Source of the DNA: Paenibacillus sp. N3.4
GTDB taxonomy: Bacteria > Bacillota > Bacilli > Paenibacillales > NBRC-103111
Reading direction: 5' to 3'
DNA: 64,000 nucleotides
Assembly (NCBI RefSeq): GCF_008017805.1
Contig: NZ_VRTT01000039.1
Coordinates: 1-64,000 of the forward strand
A model generated the notes under the pieces. That model saw only the letters and a list, made by a program, of their open reading frames with translations. It did not search any database and had not been told where the DNA came from. Positions within the stretch are counted from its first letter, which is position 1; every line of letters begins with the position of its first letter. This document shows, piece by piece, positions 7,306 to 16,393 of the stretch. The translations under genes and the position numbers were made by a program.

Positions 7306-8754
7306 TCATTTGCTGTTCAGACACTCCACAATTAATTTATTAACGAGCCCTGGATTCGCTTTGCCTTTCGTCTCTTTCATCACTTGTCCGACTAGGAAGC
7401 CTACGGCTTTTTCTTTGCCTGCTTTAAAATCAGCTACGGATTGCGGGATATTATTTACAACCTGCTCCACAATTGCCTTGATCGCGCCTTCGTCACTGAT
7501 TTGTACAAGTCCCTGCTCTTCCACAATTTTCTGTGGATCTTTGCCGGTCTCGATCAGCTCCTTGAAGACAGTTTTGGCAATCTTCGTAGAGATCGTACCT
7601 TTTTCAATCAGACCGATCATCTCTCCGAGTCCTTTGCCAGTGATTTTCACATCGGCTAGTTCCAAGCTATTCGCATTAAGATAACCAAGCAAGTCCCCCA
7701 TGATCCAGTTCGAGACTGCTTTGGCGTCTTGGGTATACTGTAAGCTCTCCTCGAAGAAATTCGCTAACTTCATGGAAGAAGTAATCACGTCGGCGTCATA
7801 GCTTGGCAGTCCGTACTGGCTGCTGTATCTCACTTTACGCTCATCAGGAAGCTCAGGGATAGAAGCTTTGACGCTAGCTTTCCAAGCGTCGTCAATGTAT
7901 AGGCTGACCAGATCCGGGTCCGGGAAGTAACGATAATCATGCGCTTCTTCCTTGCCTCGCATCTTCAGCGTCTTGCCCTGCGCATCATCCCAGCGGCGCG
8001 TTTCTTGAACGACTTGGCCGCCGCTGCGGAGCACTTCCGCCTGGCGGTATTCTTCATATTCGAGCCCGCGCTGCACGCCGCGGAAGGAGTTCATATTTTT
8101 CAGTTCGGCCCTTATGCCGAACTTCTCTTGACCGAATGGGCGCAAGCTGACATTCGCGTCGCAACGCAGCGAGCCTTCCTCCATTTTCACATCGGACACA
8201 TCGCAATAGAGCATAATCGCCTTAATTTTCTCCAAGTATACACGCGCTTCTTCCGGAGAACGCAGGTCTGGCTCTGACACGATTTCGATCAGTGGTGTGC
8301 CTGCCCGATTCAAGTCGACGAGCGAAGCATAACCGCCATCGACATGCGTCAACTTGCCTGCATCTTCTTCGAGATGAACGCGAGTGATGCCAATCCGTCT
8401 CGTCACGCCGTTTACTTCGATGTCGATCCAGCCATGCTCGCCGATCGGCTGATCGTATTGCGAAGTCTGATACGCATCCGGTGAATCCGGGTAAAAGTAA
8501 TTTTTACGGTCGAATTTACTATTCGTTGCAATCGTGCAATTCAGTGCCATAGCAGCTTTCATCGCATACTCGACTGCTTGACGGTTAAGAACCGGCAGTA
8601 CGCCCGGGTGGCCTAAACAGACCGGACATGTATTCGTGTTTGGAGGTGCCCCGAATGAGGTTGCACAATCACAAAATATTTTTGAAGCGGTATGGAGCTC
8701 AACGTGAACTTCCAGACCAACTACGGTTTCAAATTGGGTTTCTGTTGCCGACAA
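7306..8754 (-). CDS. gatB: Asp-tRNA(Asn)/Glu-tRNA(Gln) amidotransferase subunit B
   Basis: GatB binds mischarged tRNA, phosphorylates the Asp or Glu and transfers ammonia from GatA, making Asn-tRNA or Gln-tRNA. The 482-residue product has the family start FETVVGLEVHVEL, the zinc-site region FCDCATSFG...NTCPVCLGHPGVLP, and the DKYNFYYPDSP-type motif (here DRKNYFYPDSPDAYQTSQYD). The C-terminal helical YqeY-like tail (about 335-480) ends in KGKANPGLVNKLI. The start is a TTG with AAGGAGG 8 nt upstream; the longer ATG frame would place that ribosome site inside the gene. Last gene of gatCAB. Confidence 0.95.
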   Translation of the reverse strand: MSATETQFETVVGLEVHVELHTASKIFCDCATSFGAPPNTNTCPVCLGHPGVLPVLNRQAVEYAMKAAMALNCTIATNSKFDRKNYFYPDSPDAYQTSQYDQPIGEHGWIDIEVNGVTRRIGITRVHLEEDAGKLTHVDGGYASLVDLNRAGTPLIEIVSEPDLRSPEEARVYLEKIKAIMLYCDVSDVKMEEGSLRCDANVSLRPFGQEKFGIRAELKNMNSFRGVQRGLEYEEYRQAEVLRSGGQVVQETRRWDDAQGKTLKMRGKEEAHDYRYFPDPDLVSLYIDDAWKASVKASIPELPDERKVRYSSQYGLPSYDADVITSSMKLANFFEESLQYTQDAKAVSNWIMGDLLGYLNANSLELADVKITGKGLGEMIGLIEKGTISTKIAKTVFKELIETGKDPQKIVEEQGLVQISDEGAIKAIVEQVVNNIPQSVADFKAGKEKAVGFLVGQVMKETKGKANPGLVNKLIVECLNSK

Positions 8755-8790
8755 AATAAATGCCTCCTTCATGACTCATGAACTGTAAAC

Positions 8791-10247
8791 CTACAATTGC
8801 GGGCGCTGCTTGTGGTGATCCGTGTGCTGCTCATAAGCGTGGGCTACACGCAATAGGGTAGCTTCGTCCAGGGCTTTGCCGATGACTTGCAGGCCAACGG
8901 GAAGTCCGTTCACGAAACCGCAAGGAACGCTAATTGCCGGAATTCCTGCCAAGCTGACCGGAATGGTCATAATGTCATTCATATACATCGTCAGCGGGTC
9001 TTCGCTCTGCTCGCCGATCTTGAAAGCAGGGGTCGGAGCCGTTGGGCCGATGATGATATCATATTTCTCAAACACTTGATCGAAGTCTTGCTTGATCAAC
9101 GTGCGAACTTGTTGAGCTTTCAAATAATAAGCATCGTAGTAACCGGAGCTTAAGGCATAGGTGCCCAGCATGATGCGGCGTTTGACCTCAGGGCCAAAGC
9201 CTTCGCTGCGGGACATGTGGTAAAGATCGAGCAGGTTCCGTGCGTTGTCCGATCGAACGCCGTAGCGCACGCCATCAAAGCGCGCAAGGTTCGACGACGC
9301 TTCGGAGGAAGCGAGCAGGTAATAAGCCGCTACAGCATATTCGGTATGAGGAAGCGTTACTTCTTCCCATACAGCGCCTAAGCCTTCCAACACTTTGAGC
9401 GCTTCCAGCACTTTCTCTTTCACGGCAGGGTCGATACCATTGCCCATGTATTCTTTAGGGACACCGATGCGCAAGCCTTTGACATCTCCGGTCAATGCGC
9501 TGAGGTAATCTGGAATGTCCACGTTCGCAGACGTGGAGTCCTTCGGATCGTAACCTGCGATCGCTTGCAGCAGGTAAGCAGAGTCTTCCACGTTCTTCGT
9601 CAGCGGCCCGATTTGGTCGAGCGAGGACGCGAATGCGACCAAACCGTAACGGGACACAAGGCCGTACGTCGGCTTCAGACCGACGATACCGCAATAAGCG
9701 GCAGGCTGACGAATGGAGCCGCCTGTATCGGAGCCCAGCGCGAAGTAGACTTCGCCTGCAGCTACTGCAGCAGCGGAGCCGCCGCTGGAACCACCTGGCA
9801 CATAATCCGTGTTCCATGGATTATGTGATGGATGAAAAGCGGAGTTCTCGTTAGAACCACCCATCGCGAATTCGTCCATATTGAGCTTGCCAATCGTGAC
9901 GGTTTGGGCGGCTTTGAGCTTGCTAACGACAGTGCGTCATAGATCGGATTATAGTTGGACAGGAATTTGCTTGCGCATGTAGTTACAAGCCCTTCCGTGA
10001 CCAAATTATCCTTAATCCCGATAGGTAAACCGAATAGATGACCCCCGGCGTTATCACCAGCCAACTGCTCGTCCAACTGTTTGGCCGTTTGTCTGGCATT
10101 TTCTTCATCCAAGGTAAGAAATGCACGGACTTTGGCATCTACTTCCTGAATTCTTGTATAGGATTGATCCACGAGATCGGCAACAGTGATTTCTTTGCCT
10201 TGAAGCTTCGTGCGGATTTGCTGTAGGTTTAAATCAAACAAAGACAA
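8791..10247 (-). CDS. gatA: Amidotransferase subunit A, split by a one-base deletion
   Basis: GatA is the glutaminase subunit that releases ammonia for GatB. Two overlapping frames, 9762-10247 (N-terminal) and 8791-9879 (C-terminal), join into one normal-length amidase of about 485 residues. The frame breaks near 9930-9937: after NPIYDA the expected TVVSKLKAAQ is recovered by adding one base. The catalytic lysine (GLPIGIKDN) lies in the first part; the Ser-rich signature GGSSGGSAAAVAAG with the cis-Ser and nucleophile Ser lies in the second. The start is TTG with GGGAG upstream. Bacteria that use this pathway for Gln-tRNA normally need gatA, so a sequencing error is more likely than a true null. 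Confidence 0.9.
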
Positions 10248-10275
10248 CGACAGGCACTCCCTTTCATAAGGTTCT

Positions 10276-10563
10276 CTATTCTAAAACTGCTGGAACTTTA
10301 AACTGCCCATCTTCATGATCAGGCGCGTTCAACAAAACTTTTTCAATCGGCAGCGACGGTTTCGCGACATCTTCGCGCATCACATTCACTAACGGCATGG
10401 CATGGCTTGTCGGAACGACGCCATCGGTATTTAATTGATTTAGCTGTTCGGCATATTGGAGGATTGCATTTAGCTGCTCGGTAAATTGCTCTTTTTCGGT
10501 TTCGTTCAGATCGAGTCTAGCCAATTTTGCTACGTGCTCGACATCTGCTCTTGTAATGCTCAC
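10276..10563 (-). CDS. gatC: Amidotransferase subunit C
   Basis: A 95-residue GatC, the belt-like subunit that holds GatA and GatB together. It has the family pattern VEHVAKLARLDLNETEKEQF, ILQYAEQLNQLNTDGVVPTSH and MREDVAKPSL. It starts at GTG with GGGGTG upstream, is the first gene of the operon, and is followed by gatA after 28 bp. A sigma-A promoter lies 40 bp upstream. Confidence 0.95.
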   Translation of the reverse strand: MSITRADVEHVAKLARLDLNETEKEQFTEQLNAILQYAEQLNQLNTDGVVPTSHAMPLVNVMREDVAKPSLPIEKVLLNAPDHEDGQFKVPAVLE

Positions 10564-10602
10564 GTTTCTACACCCCTTTTTCAGCGTCTGGTCATTCTTT
10601 TC

Positions 10603-10631
10603 ATTATATCCCAGATATATGTCGAACTCAA
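10603..10631 (-). promoter_or_regulatory. gatCAB promoter
   Basis: On the minus strand TTGAGT (10626-10631) is followed after exactly 17 bp by TATAAT (10603-10608), just upstream of gatC. No T-box leader (specifier hairpin or T-box sequence) is visible between it and gatC. Confidence 0.75.
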
Positions 10632-10673
10632 TCCAGAATCAACAGTTCAGCATCAGGACCGCTTGCCTTGTAA

Positions 10674-10730
10674 AAATAACAGCTCCCCTTCAAAGCGGCT
10701 GTGGCCAACATTGAAAGAGAGCTGTTATCC
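10674..10730 (-). terminator. Terminator of the TolC-like export operon
   Basis: An 11-bp stem AATAACAGCTC / GAGCTGTTATT with inner pairing, followed on the minus strand by a T-run. It sits after the TolC-like gene and isolates it from gatC. Confidence 0.7.
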
Positions 10731-10736
10731 GTTAAG

Positions 10737-12026
10737 CTATTGGATAAATCCGGTATCCATCGCTTTTGCTTTTTCTTTTAATACATAATACTTGAGCTTC
10801 GCTGCTGCTAAAGTCGTTTCGGCTTGGTTTACTTTGAGCGCAAATTTATTAAGATCATGTTTGGAGATGACGCCCACATCGAAGCGGAACTTCATTTTCC
10901 CCAGATCTCCCTGCACGTCATTGAGATTTCGCTGTTCCGTGAGAACAGCTTGGTACGCATTCTTGGCATCATTGTAAGTCGTTTGAATTTTTTTGGTCAG
11001 TTCAAGCTTCGTTTGCTCGTTTTTCTGGCCATTTATCGCCAAGTTAATACCGAGGTAAGTTTCCCCATACGTATTCTGCGTAACGCTATGTCCCGTCTCC
11101 CACACAGCTTCATCCATATTATTGCCTGAAGCTTTCATTTGATAAGAGGTTTTGAGCAAAGTCGTCATATCGCTCTCCGTGATCGGTTCAACAGAAATAG
11201 GTTCAATATCCTTCACAATTAGGTTAGGGTCATAGGAGATTCCAATGTCAGTTGACAGCTGAACAAGTCCCAGACGATAGTTATTCGTCAGCGCCACCTT
11301 ATCATCCTTCTGTTTGTTGATTGCTTTCTGTACCGTCTGCACGTCATCAGAGGAGGCCAAACCTTGCTGCGCGAAAAGCGTAGCTCTCAGCAAGTCTTTT
11401 TCCATAACTGCTTCGTATTCATTCATGAAATCCAACTGCTTCTTCTGGCCTAGTAACTGCACATATTGAGCGATCGTTTGCAGCCTGATGCCAGCTTTCG
11501 CCTCATCGGTTTGCAATAAGGAATTACGCTGATCCGTTCCTAATTGATGAGCGGCCGTACTCATTTGTGCTCGCTGAGAAGAGATGATCTTATTCATACC
11601 ACCGGCAAGGGCACCCATCCCCTGTAGGATTTGATTCATGGCTGTGTCCTGCATGATCGTCCAAGCGATATCCGTGGGATCCGTGAGTCCCGGAAGACCG
11701 TTGGTCGGAGCCGTTACTTCCGCTGGTGTGCTAGGCAGATGTACGGGTGTAAATGAGGGTGAGCCCATTTCGTTCATTTGCTCCTCAAGATCACCTTTTT
11801 TGCTGCCTTGAGCAGCGTATTTCAACGATAACATCGCTAAATTGTGCGAGTCTTTCAATGCCTTATCCAGCACGTAAGTCAAATCAATAGAAGATACAGT
11901 TTCAAGTACATCTACATTCACATACACATTTTGATTCGGATCCTCGACAGTATCGGCAAAAATAAGCGCTTGTGAGCTGGTAAAGAATAATAATGCTGCT
12001 GATAAGCTGATGAGCGTTTTTTTCAA
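10737..12026 (-). CDS. TolC-like exported alpha-helical protein
   Basis: A 429-residue protein with a signal peptide (about residues 1-24) and two long heptad-rich regions, roughly 155-260 and 340-425. The latter contains the TolC-family patterns AYQAVLTEQRNLNDVQ, RFDVGVISKHDLNKF and NQAETTLAAAKLKYYVLKEKA. In Gram-negative cells TolC forms an outer-membrane channel; this appears to be a monoderm, so it may act as a cell-wall-spanning adaptor or extracytoplasmic helper. Last gene of a TetR/HlyD/ABC-2 permease/TolC-like operon. Start TTG with AAGGAAG 8 nt upstream. Confidence 0.75.
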   Translation of the reverse strand: MKKTLISLSAALLFFTSSQALIFADTVEDPNQNVYVNVDVLETVSSIDLTYVLDKALKDSHNLAMLSLKYAAQGSKKGDLEEQMNEMGSPSFTPVHLPSTPAEVTAPTNGLPGLTDPTDIAWTIMQDTAMNQILQGMGALAGGMNKIISSQRAQMSTAAHQLGTDQRNSLLQTDEAKAGIRLQTIAQYVQLLGQKKQLDFMNEYEAVMEKDLLRATLFAQQGLASSDDVQTVQKAINKQKDDKVALTNNYRLGLVQLSTDIGISYDPNLIVKDIEPISVEPITESDMTTLLKTSYQMKASGNNMDEAVWETGHSVTQNTYGETYLGINLAINGQKNEQTKLELTKKIQTTYNDAKNAYQAVLTEQRNLNDVQGDLGKMKFRFDVGVISKHDLNKFALKVNQAETTLAAAKLKYYVLKEKAKAMDTGFIQ

Positions 12027-12047
12027 GAAAATCGCTTCCTTTCTTTA

Positions 12048-13268
12048 TTAGACCGAAACATTGGAACCCGACGGCAGTGCTGGTTTTGTGCCCACAGGGG
12101 AATCTTGCGTTGTTTTCTTTGAAAAGACAACAAACCGAGTTAATAACATGGCGATCAAATAAGTAAGCGCTCCAGTCAAAATCAAGGAGAGGCAGTCATG
12201 CCAGATGACCGCGAAGTCATTTCCTTTTACAAATACATTGCGCACGCCGTCTAAAAAATAAGTTAGCGGAAGCATGTGACCAAACACCTGCAGCGCTTTA
12301 GGCATGGCTTCAAAAGGCCAAGTAAATCCGGAAAGCATAAAGGAGGGCACTGCAATCAACATTGCGGTCTGTGTGGCTCCAAGCTGATTCCCAGAGAATA
12401 GACTAATGAGATAACCGATTCCGCTAACCGCAAAGGTAAAACTAACGATGATTGCAAAGCCCACCAGCAAGCTGCCGCTCATTGGCGCGCCGAACATATA
12501 GAGAGCAAGGACAAAAGTTACCGCCGTATTAAAAAGATTGATCAAGAAATAAGGGGCCGTCTTCGCATAGGCGATTCGCCAAGGGTTTCGTTTCCACGCC
12601 TCAAACCGCTGCCATGTGCCAGCATCCTTTTCACGCGTGATGGTCAAGGCAATGCCCAGAAATAATACTTGCTGTAAAATTGCGCCTACCAGACCGTAAA
12701 GCATAAAATCGCTATAGTTAAACGTAGAGTTATACATGATGCGATAACGATACGGAATCGGAGATAAGGTATTCATGATCTGCTCGTTTTGCAGCCCTTG
12801 CTGCAGTTGCAGTTTCTTTTGCGAGTATCCCATGCTAAAAGTCGTGATGACTTCATTGGCACCTTTGGTTGCCGAGTTCGAAATCATCATATTGCTGCCG
12901 TCAATGAGCGTTAGCAAAGGCAATGTTTCGCCATGCTTCAGCTTTGCTTCAAAACTGGAAGGAATGATCAAGCCGACCTTCGCCTCGCCGCTGGATAAAG
13001 CCCGCTTCACATCGTCTTCGGAATGATATTCCTTCGTAATTTGGAACGTTTCGCTCTGTTCGAACGCTTGAATAATTTGACGACTTAAAGGACTTTGGTC
13101 TTCATCGACGACAACCGTGGCCATTTCGGTCACTTTATGGTGCATGTAAATCGATCCAAACAATATGGTGTACATGATTGGGACGAAGAACAAGATGAGG
13201 AAAAGACGTCGGTCCTTCAGAATGTGCGTCCATTCTTCTGAAATCAGCTTGCCAATCCGAAGATCCAT
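12048..13268 (-). CDS. ABC-2 type export permease
   Basis: About 406 residues. A membrane segment near residue 25-45 is followed by a large extracytoplasmic loop (about 50-180), then five C-terminal membrane helices (about 185-375). These include GLVGAILQQVLFLGIALTI and PSFMLSGFTWPFEAMPKALQ, the typical ABC-2 membrane pattern of YhhJ/YbhR-like permeases. Such permeases need an ATPase; none is encoded nearby. The start is ambiguous between an ATG overlapping the hlyD stop and one 9 bases later; the later fits GGAAGGG better. It is coupled to hlyD and followed after 21 bp by the TolC-like gene. Confidence 0.85.
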   Translation of the reverse strand: MDLRIGKLISEEWTHILKDRRLFLILFFVPIMYTILFGSIYMHHKVTEMATVVVDEDQSPLSRQIIQAFEQSETFQITKEYHSEDDVKRALSSGEAKVGLIIPSSFEAKLKHGETLPLLTLIDGSNMMISNSATKGANEVITTFSMGYSQKKLQLQQGLQNEQIMNTLSPIPYRYRIMYNSTFNYSDFMLYGLVGAILQQVLFLGIALTITREKDAGTWQRFEAWKRNPWRIAYAKTAPYFLINLFNTAVTFVLALYMFGAPMSGSLLVGFAIIVSFTFAVSGIGYLISLFSGNQLGATQTAMLIAVPSFMLSGFTWPFEAMPKALQVFGHMLPLTYFLDGVRNVFVKGNDFAVIWHDCLSLILTGALTYLIAMLLTRFVVFSKKTTQDSPVGTKPALPSGSNVSV

Positions 13269-13276
13269 CTTGTTCA

Positions 13277-14550
13277 TCACCCTTCCGTTTTACCGTTCCA
13301 TTGGAGTGTCATTCCTGTTGTAGCAGTTTCAGGCAATTCACTTAGTTCAATCTTGATTCCGAATGAACGGATGTCTGTCTCACCTGAAGTTTGTGTTGCT
13401 TTCTTAATGGCAAAATCGGGTGCTGCGGCAACGGTTGTTACGACACCAACTACTTTTTCACCTGTCGATAGCATCGTCATGCTGATTTTATTGCCTACTT
13501 TTAATCCGGCTACAGACGTTTCCGGCATATAAAATTTAGCCCACCGTTTCTCTGTCGATTCCATGGAGAATACAGGAAAACCGGAACCAACAATTTCACC
13601 TACTTGTGCGGATTGGGACAATACAACGCCATCGGTAGGAGCTAAAAGGTTTGTATAACTTAAATACGTCTCAGCTTCCAGTTGCGAAGCTTTAGCTTGC
13701 AGCTCACCGGATTGCGCTGATTTAATTGCGCCCTGCGCTTGTTGAACCGCAGCTGCCGCAGCGGATACATCGCCCTGTCGCACTTGCACCGTGGCACGGT
13801 TCGCTTCTGCCAGTGCTACGGTTGCTTTGGCTTGCTCCAGTAAAGCTTCAGCTCCGCGAATTTCTTCCTCGCGCGGGCCTTGATTTGCCATGTTCAATTG
13901 CTGCTCAGCGAGATCACGCTTAGTCTTCGCTTCTTGGTAACTCACTTTCACTTTATCGACATCGGCCTGAGCAACAAGTCCTTGCTCCAGCATCGCATTC
14001 ATCCGATTCAAATTTGCTCGGCAATCGTGTACACTTCGGAAGCTGCCTTGAACTGAATCTCGGCCTGCTTCTTTTCTTCAGGACGCGCGCCATTACGTAA
14101 TCCGTCTACTTTGGCTTGGGCAGCACTGACAGCCGCTTGGGCCTGCGCAACTTGCTGCTCAGCAGTTTCAGCGGTCACATTGACACCGGCGATGCCTTGC
14201 TGTTTCTTCGCTTCCGCGGTTGCAGTTGCGCCTTCCGCTTCGGCAATCTTGCCTTGGGCAAGAGCCACAGCGGCCTTGGCCTGCTCGACTTTGGCTTCAA
14301 TCTCCGTGCTTTGCAGACGAGCCAGCACCTGACCCTTTTTCACCACATCCCCTTCTTTCACGAGGACTTCCGTTACTCTACCGCCTACTTTAAAGCTGGC
14401 GCTCACTTCATTCGTTTCAATATAAGCTGTCGGATGAGTCTGATTGACCGGATCCGTTTGGCTGGTTGCCTGCTTAGATGTTAGAAGAAAGACACTCGTA
14501 CCGATGACAATCGCCATCACTGAATAAACCATTGGTCGAATAAAACGCAT
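13277..14550 (-). CDS. HlyD-family membrane fusion protein, split by a one-base deletion
   Basis: Two frames (14008-14550 and 13277-14011) join into one adaptor of about 424 residues. The N-terminal anchor is VYSVMAIVIGTSVFLL; next come the lipoyl-type half FKVGGRVTEVLVKEGDVVKKGQVLA and a long Ala/Gln-rich coiled coil (about 85-290). The second lipoyl half and barrel include YLSYTNLLAPTDGVVLSQSAQVGEIVG. Near 14010 the run CAAATTTG should be CAAAATTTG to keep AEQNLNRM in frame. Start ATG with GGAGGGG; the longer frame overlaps tetR. It probably links the permease to the TolC-like protein. Confidence 0.85.
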
Positions 14551-14590
14551 GACTACCCCTCCGAATATAATAAATTTAAAAAAGATAACT

Positions 14591-15157
14591 CTACTGCAAT
14601 AAATTACCGAAATACAATTGCAACAACTCTGAGATTCGCTCATCCGTTAAGGGCGGATTCTGCTTTTCCCAATCAAAAACTAAAGCCACATACAGCTTAA
14701 ATATAATGAAAGCAGTTAATTTGGGATCACAGCTTTTCATCGTGCCGTTATGTATCGCTTTCTCGATATGCAGGCTCATAAAATGGACGACTTCTGTCTC
14801 AATACTAGCCATAGCTTCATGTGTGACAGGACTGCCAAATTGTTGAACTTCATGTGCTAATTGAATAAGCAATTCATGCTCTCTGCGAAACACGAGAATA
14901 CCATAAATGGCACCGTGGATCTTCTCAAAAGTTGTTGTTCCTTCAAGCAACGCCTTCTCAGCGACAGCTTTCATTTCAACAACCAGAGATTGCACGATAT
15001 CATGCAAAAGCTCCTCTTTATTGGCAAAAAACGTATAGATTGTCGCTTTGCCGACTCCGGCGATTTTAGCGATTTGATCCATTGTTGTACCTTTATACCC
15101 GAAAAGGGCAAATGACTTCTTCGCCGATTCCATTATCATTCGTTTTTTTGCATCCAT
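14591..15157 (-). CDS. TetR-family transcriptional regulator
   Basis: A 188-residue regulator. The N-terminal helix-turn-helix is MIMESAKKSFALFGYKG, TTMDQIAKIAGVGKATIYTFF and ANKEELLHDIV, the canonical TetR DNA-binding domain. The C-terminal helical ligand domain is of the AcrR/YcdC type. It is the first gene of the operon and probably represses it from the palindrome just upstream, as in many efflux systems. GAGGTGAG precedes the ATG. Confidence 0.92.
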   Translation of the reverse strand: MDAKKRMIMESAKKSFALFGYKGTTMDQIAKIAGVGKATIYTFFANKEELLHDIVQSLVVEMKAVAEKALLEGTTTFEKIHGAIYGILVFRREHELLIQLAHEVQQFGSPVTHEAMASIETEVVHFMSLHIEKAIHNGTMKSCDPKLTAFIIFKLYVALVFDWEKQNPPLTDERISELLQLYFGNLLQ

Positions 15158-15170
15158 TCGCTCACCTCAG

Positions 15171-15191
15171 AACTAAAATACCAAAATAGTT
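15171..15191. promoter_or_regulatory. Putative TetR operator
   Basis: Inverted repeat with arms AACTA and TAGTT separated by 11 bp, 14-34 bp upstream of the tetR start. The outer symmetry is clear and the centre is imperfect. Position and size fit a TetR-type autoregulatory operator, but no consensus is known for this protein. Confidence 0.45.
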
Positions 15192-15361
15192 TTGTGTTCG
15201 GATATTAATGTACCACCATTTTCTCCTTTTATCAATACCCAAATAAACAAGATCTTACCGCTTCCCTTGTTGTATACTGTTAGAATAAAAGAAACACGAG
15301 TTGAAGTTGCAAGCTGCTGATTCGGTTATATCGAATAGATTGAACATCATACATGCATAAC

Positions 15362-15395
15362 AAAACCCGCTCTAGTAATCACTAGGCGGGTTTGT
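15362..15395 (-). terminator. Terminator downstream of the gene ending at 15409
   Basis: Stem CCCGC-CTAGT / ACTAG-GCGGG with a 4-nt loop, flanked by A and T tracts. It can terminate on either strand and sits just after the leftward gene. Confidence 0.8.
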
Positions 15396-15408
15396 TATAA
15401 AGCATGTA

Positions 15409-15789
15409 TTAAATCCAAGCCTTAAGGCCAATTTGCTTAATAAAATCTTCATTCGACTGCACTTCTTTGTCTCGTTCGAATTCTGCTTCCCCAGTCGATT
15501 CACCGTTCATAATTCTCCGAAACAGCTCTTCGTTCTTTGTAGCAAGCGCAAAGTCAATCAAAGCCTCTTTCTCGATTAAATCTGCTTCCTGGTGAAGCAG
15601 TACTTCTTCGAGCTCAATATCAACTGCAGGTACATAGTAATGCTTATTTTCCTTAGGTACACGAACAACGTAATCGAAAATATTATCGTTATTCCGATCA
15701 TAAGCAATAATATATCCATAGCCGCCAATCGGCAGATTTTGTTCTAAACTATCAGCAATTACAATAACTTTCTCCCCAAGACGAAGCAT
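15409..15789 (-). CDS. Small acidic protein with IDEAL-like segment
   Basis: A 126-residue cytoplasmic protein I cannot name. The N-terminal half (about 1-65) is a small beta-rich domain: LGEKVIVIADSLEQN, GGYGYIIAYDRN, FDYVVRVP. Around residues 78-95 the segment EALIDFALATKNEELFRRIM resembles the IDEAL motif of Bacilli, seen in regulators that bind other proteins. The tail is acidic. ATG start; monocistronic with its own terminator. The domain call is tentative. Confidence 0.6.
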   Translation of the reverse strand: MLRLGEKVIVIADSLEQNLPIGGYGYIIAYDRNNDNIFDYVVRVPKENKHYYVPAVDIELEEVLLHQEADLIEKEALIDFALATKNEELFRRIMNGESTGEAEFERDKEVQSNEDFIKQIGLKAWI

Positions 15790-15961
15790 CCGAATTCCTC
15801 CTACCTGTATGAAGCCACTCTACCAACAGCCTGCTAGCTTCCTAGTACTATCGTACTAAAAAAGATAGATTGTGTCCAATTGAAATACATTGTTCATACT
15901 CCATACATATTTCTATCCTACACTACATTTGATTTTACTTTATTTAAGGGAGTTGCTCATT

Positions 15962-16243
15962 TTGCTAAAACGATCACTAAACACTTTGCGCTATGTTGGA
16001 TGGGCCGAAGGAACATCCTTTCTTATTCTGCTCTGTATTGCCATGCCGCTCAAATATGCATTTGATATTCCTGAAGCTGTTTTAATCGTAGGTATGGCGC
16101 ATGGCGTTCTATTTGTTCTCTATCTTCTTTCACTTGCATGGGTAACCTTTCTTCATCGTTGGAGCATTCGGCGCGTATTGACCGCTTTCATTGCCGCTTT
16201 TATCCCATTCGGTCCGTTTCTGCTTGATCGTCGCCTACGTTAG
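15962..16243 (+). CDS. DUF3817-family membrane protein
   Basis: A TTG start with AAGGGAG nine bases upstream gives about 93 residues; the longer frame has no ribosome site. Signatures of DUF3817 are plain: LRYVGWAEGTSFLILLCIAMPLKY and VGMAHGVLFVLYLLSLAWV. There are two or three membrane helices and a basic C-terminus (FLLDRRLR). Function unknown; in other Bacilli such proteins are small integral membrane proteins. A strong terminator follows. Confidence 0.85.
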   Translation: MLKRSLNTLRYVGWAEGTSFLILLCIAMPLKYAFDIPEAVLIVGMAHGVLFVLYLLSLAWVTFLHRWSIRRVLTAFIAAFIPFGPFLLDRRLR

Positions 16244-16264
16244 TAAGCCAAGAATCGTACAATG

Positions 16265-16320
16265 AAAAAATGGGTTATCCCCCAAGCTGTTTGTTCACAG
16301 CTTGTAGGATAACCCTTTAT
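16265..16320 (+). terminator. Terminator after the DUF3817 gene
   Basis: Long stem GGGTTATCC / GGATAACCC extended by CAAGCTG / CAGCTTG, followed by TTTAT. Confidence 0.85.
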
Positions 16321-16340
16321 GGACTTGGGGCGCTAACGCA

Positions 16341-16383
16341 AAAAAGCCCGCGGTAAGCATATTACCGACTGGCTTCTTTTAAC
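16341..16383 (-). terminator. Terminator of the cluster A regulator gene
   Basis: Stem AAAAAGCC / GGCTTCTTTT with inner CGGTAA / TTACCG. It lies directly after the leftward gene ending at 16394. Confidence 0.7.
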
Positions 16384-16393
16384 TTTTATACGT

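Noticed and set aside
9455..9817. Arg/Cys-rich frame inside gatA on the same strand
   Set aside because: Shifted-frame shadow of the conserved amidase; the low-complexity Arg-rich product is typical of this.
13990..14020. Programmed frameshift in the HlyD-like gene
   Set aside because: The site is a plain A-run with no slippery heptamer, stimulatory hairpin or internal ribosome site, and similar breaks occur in unrelated genes, so a base-call error is simpler.
16265..16383. Possible small RNA between the two hairpins
   Set aside because: The two stems are well explained as terminators of the converging genes; no promoter is visible between them.
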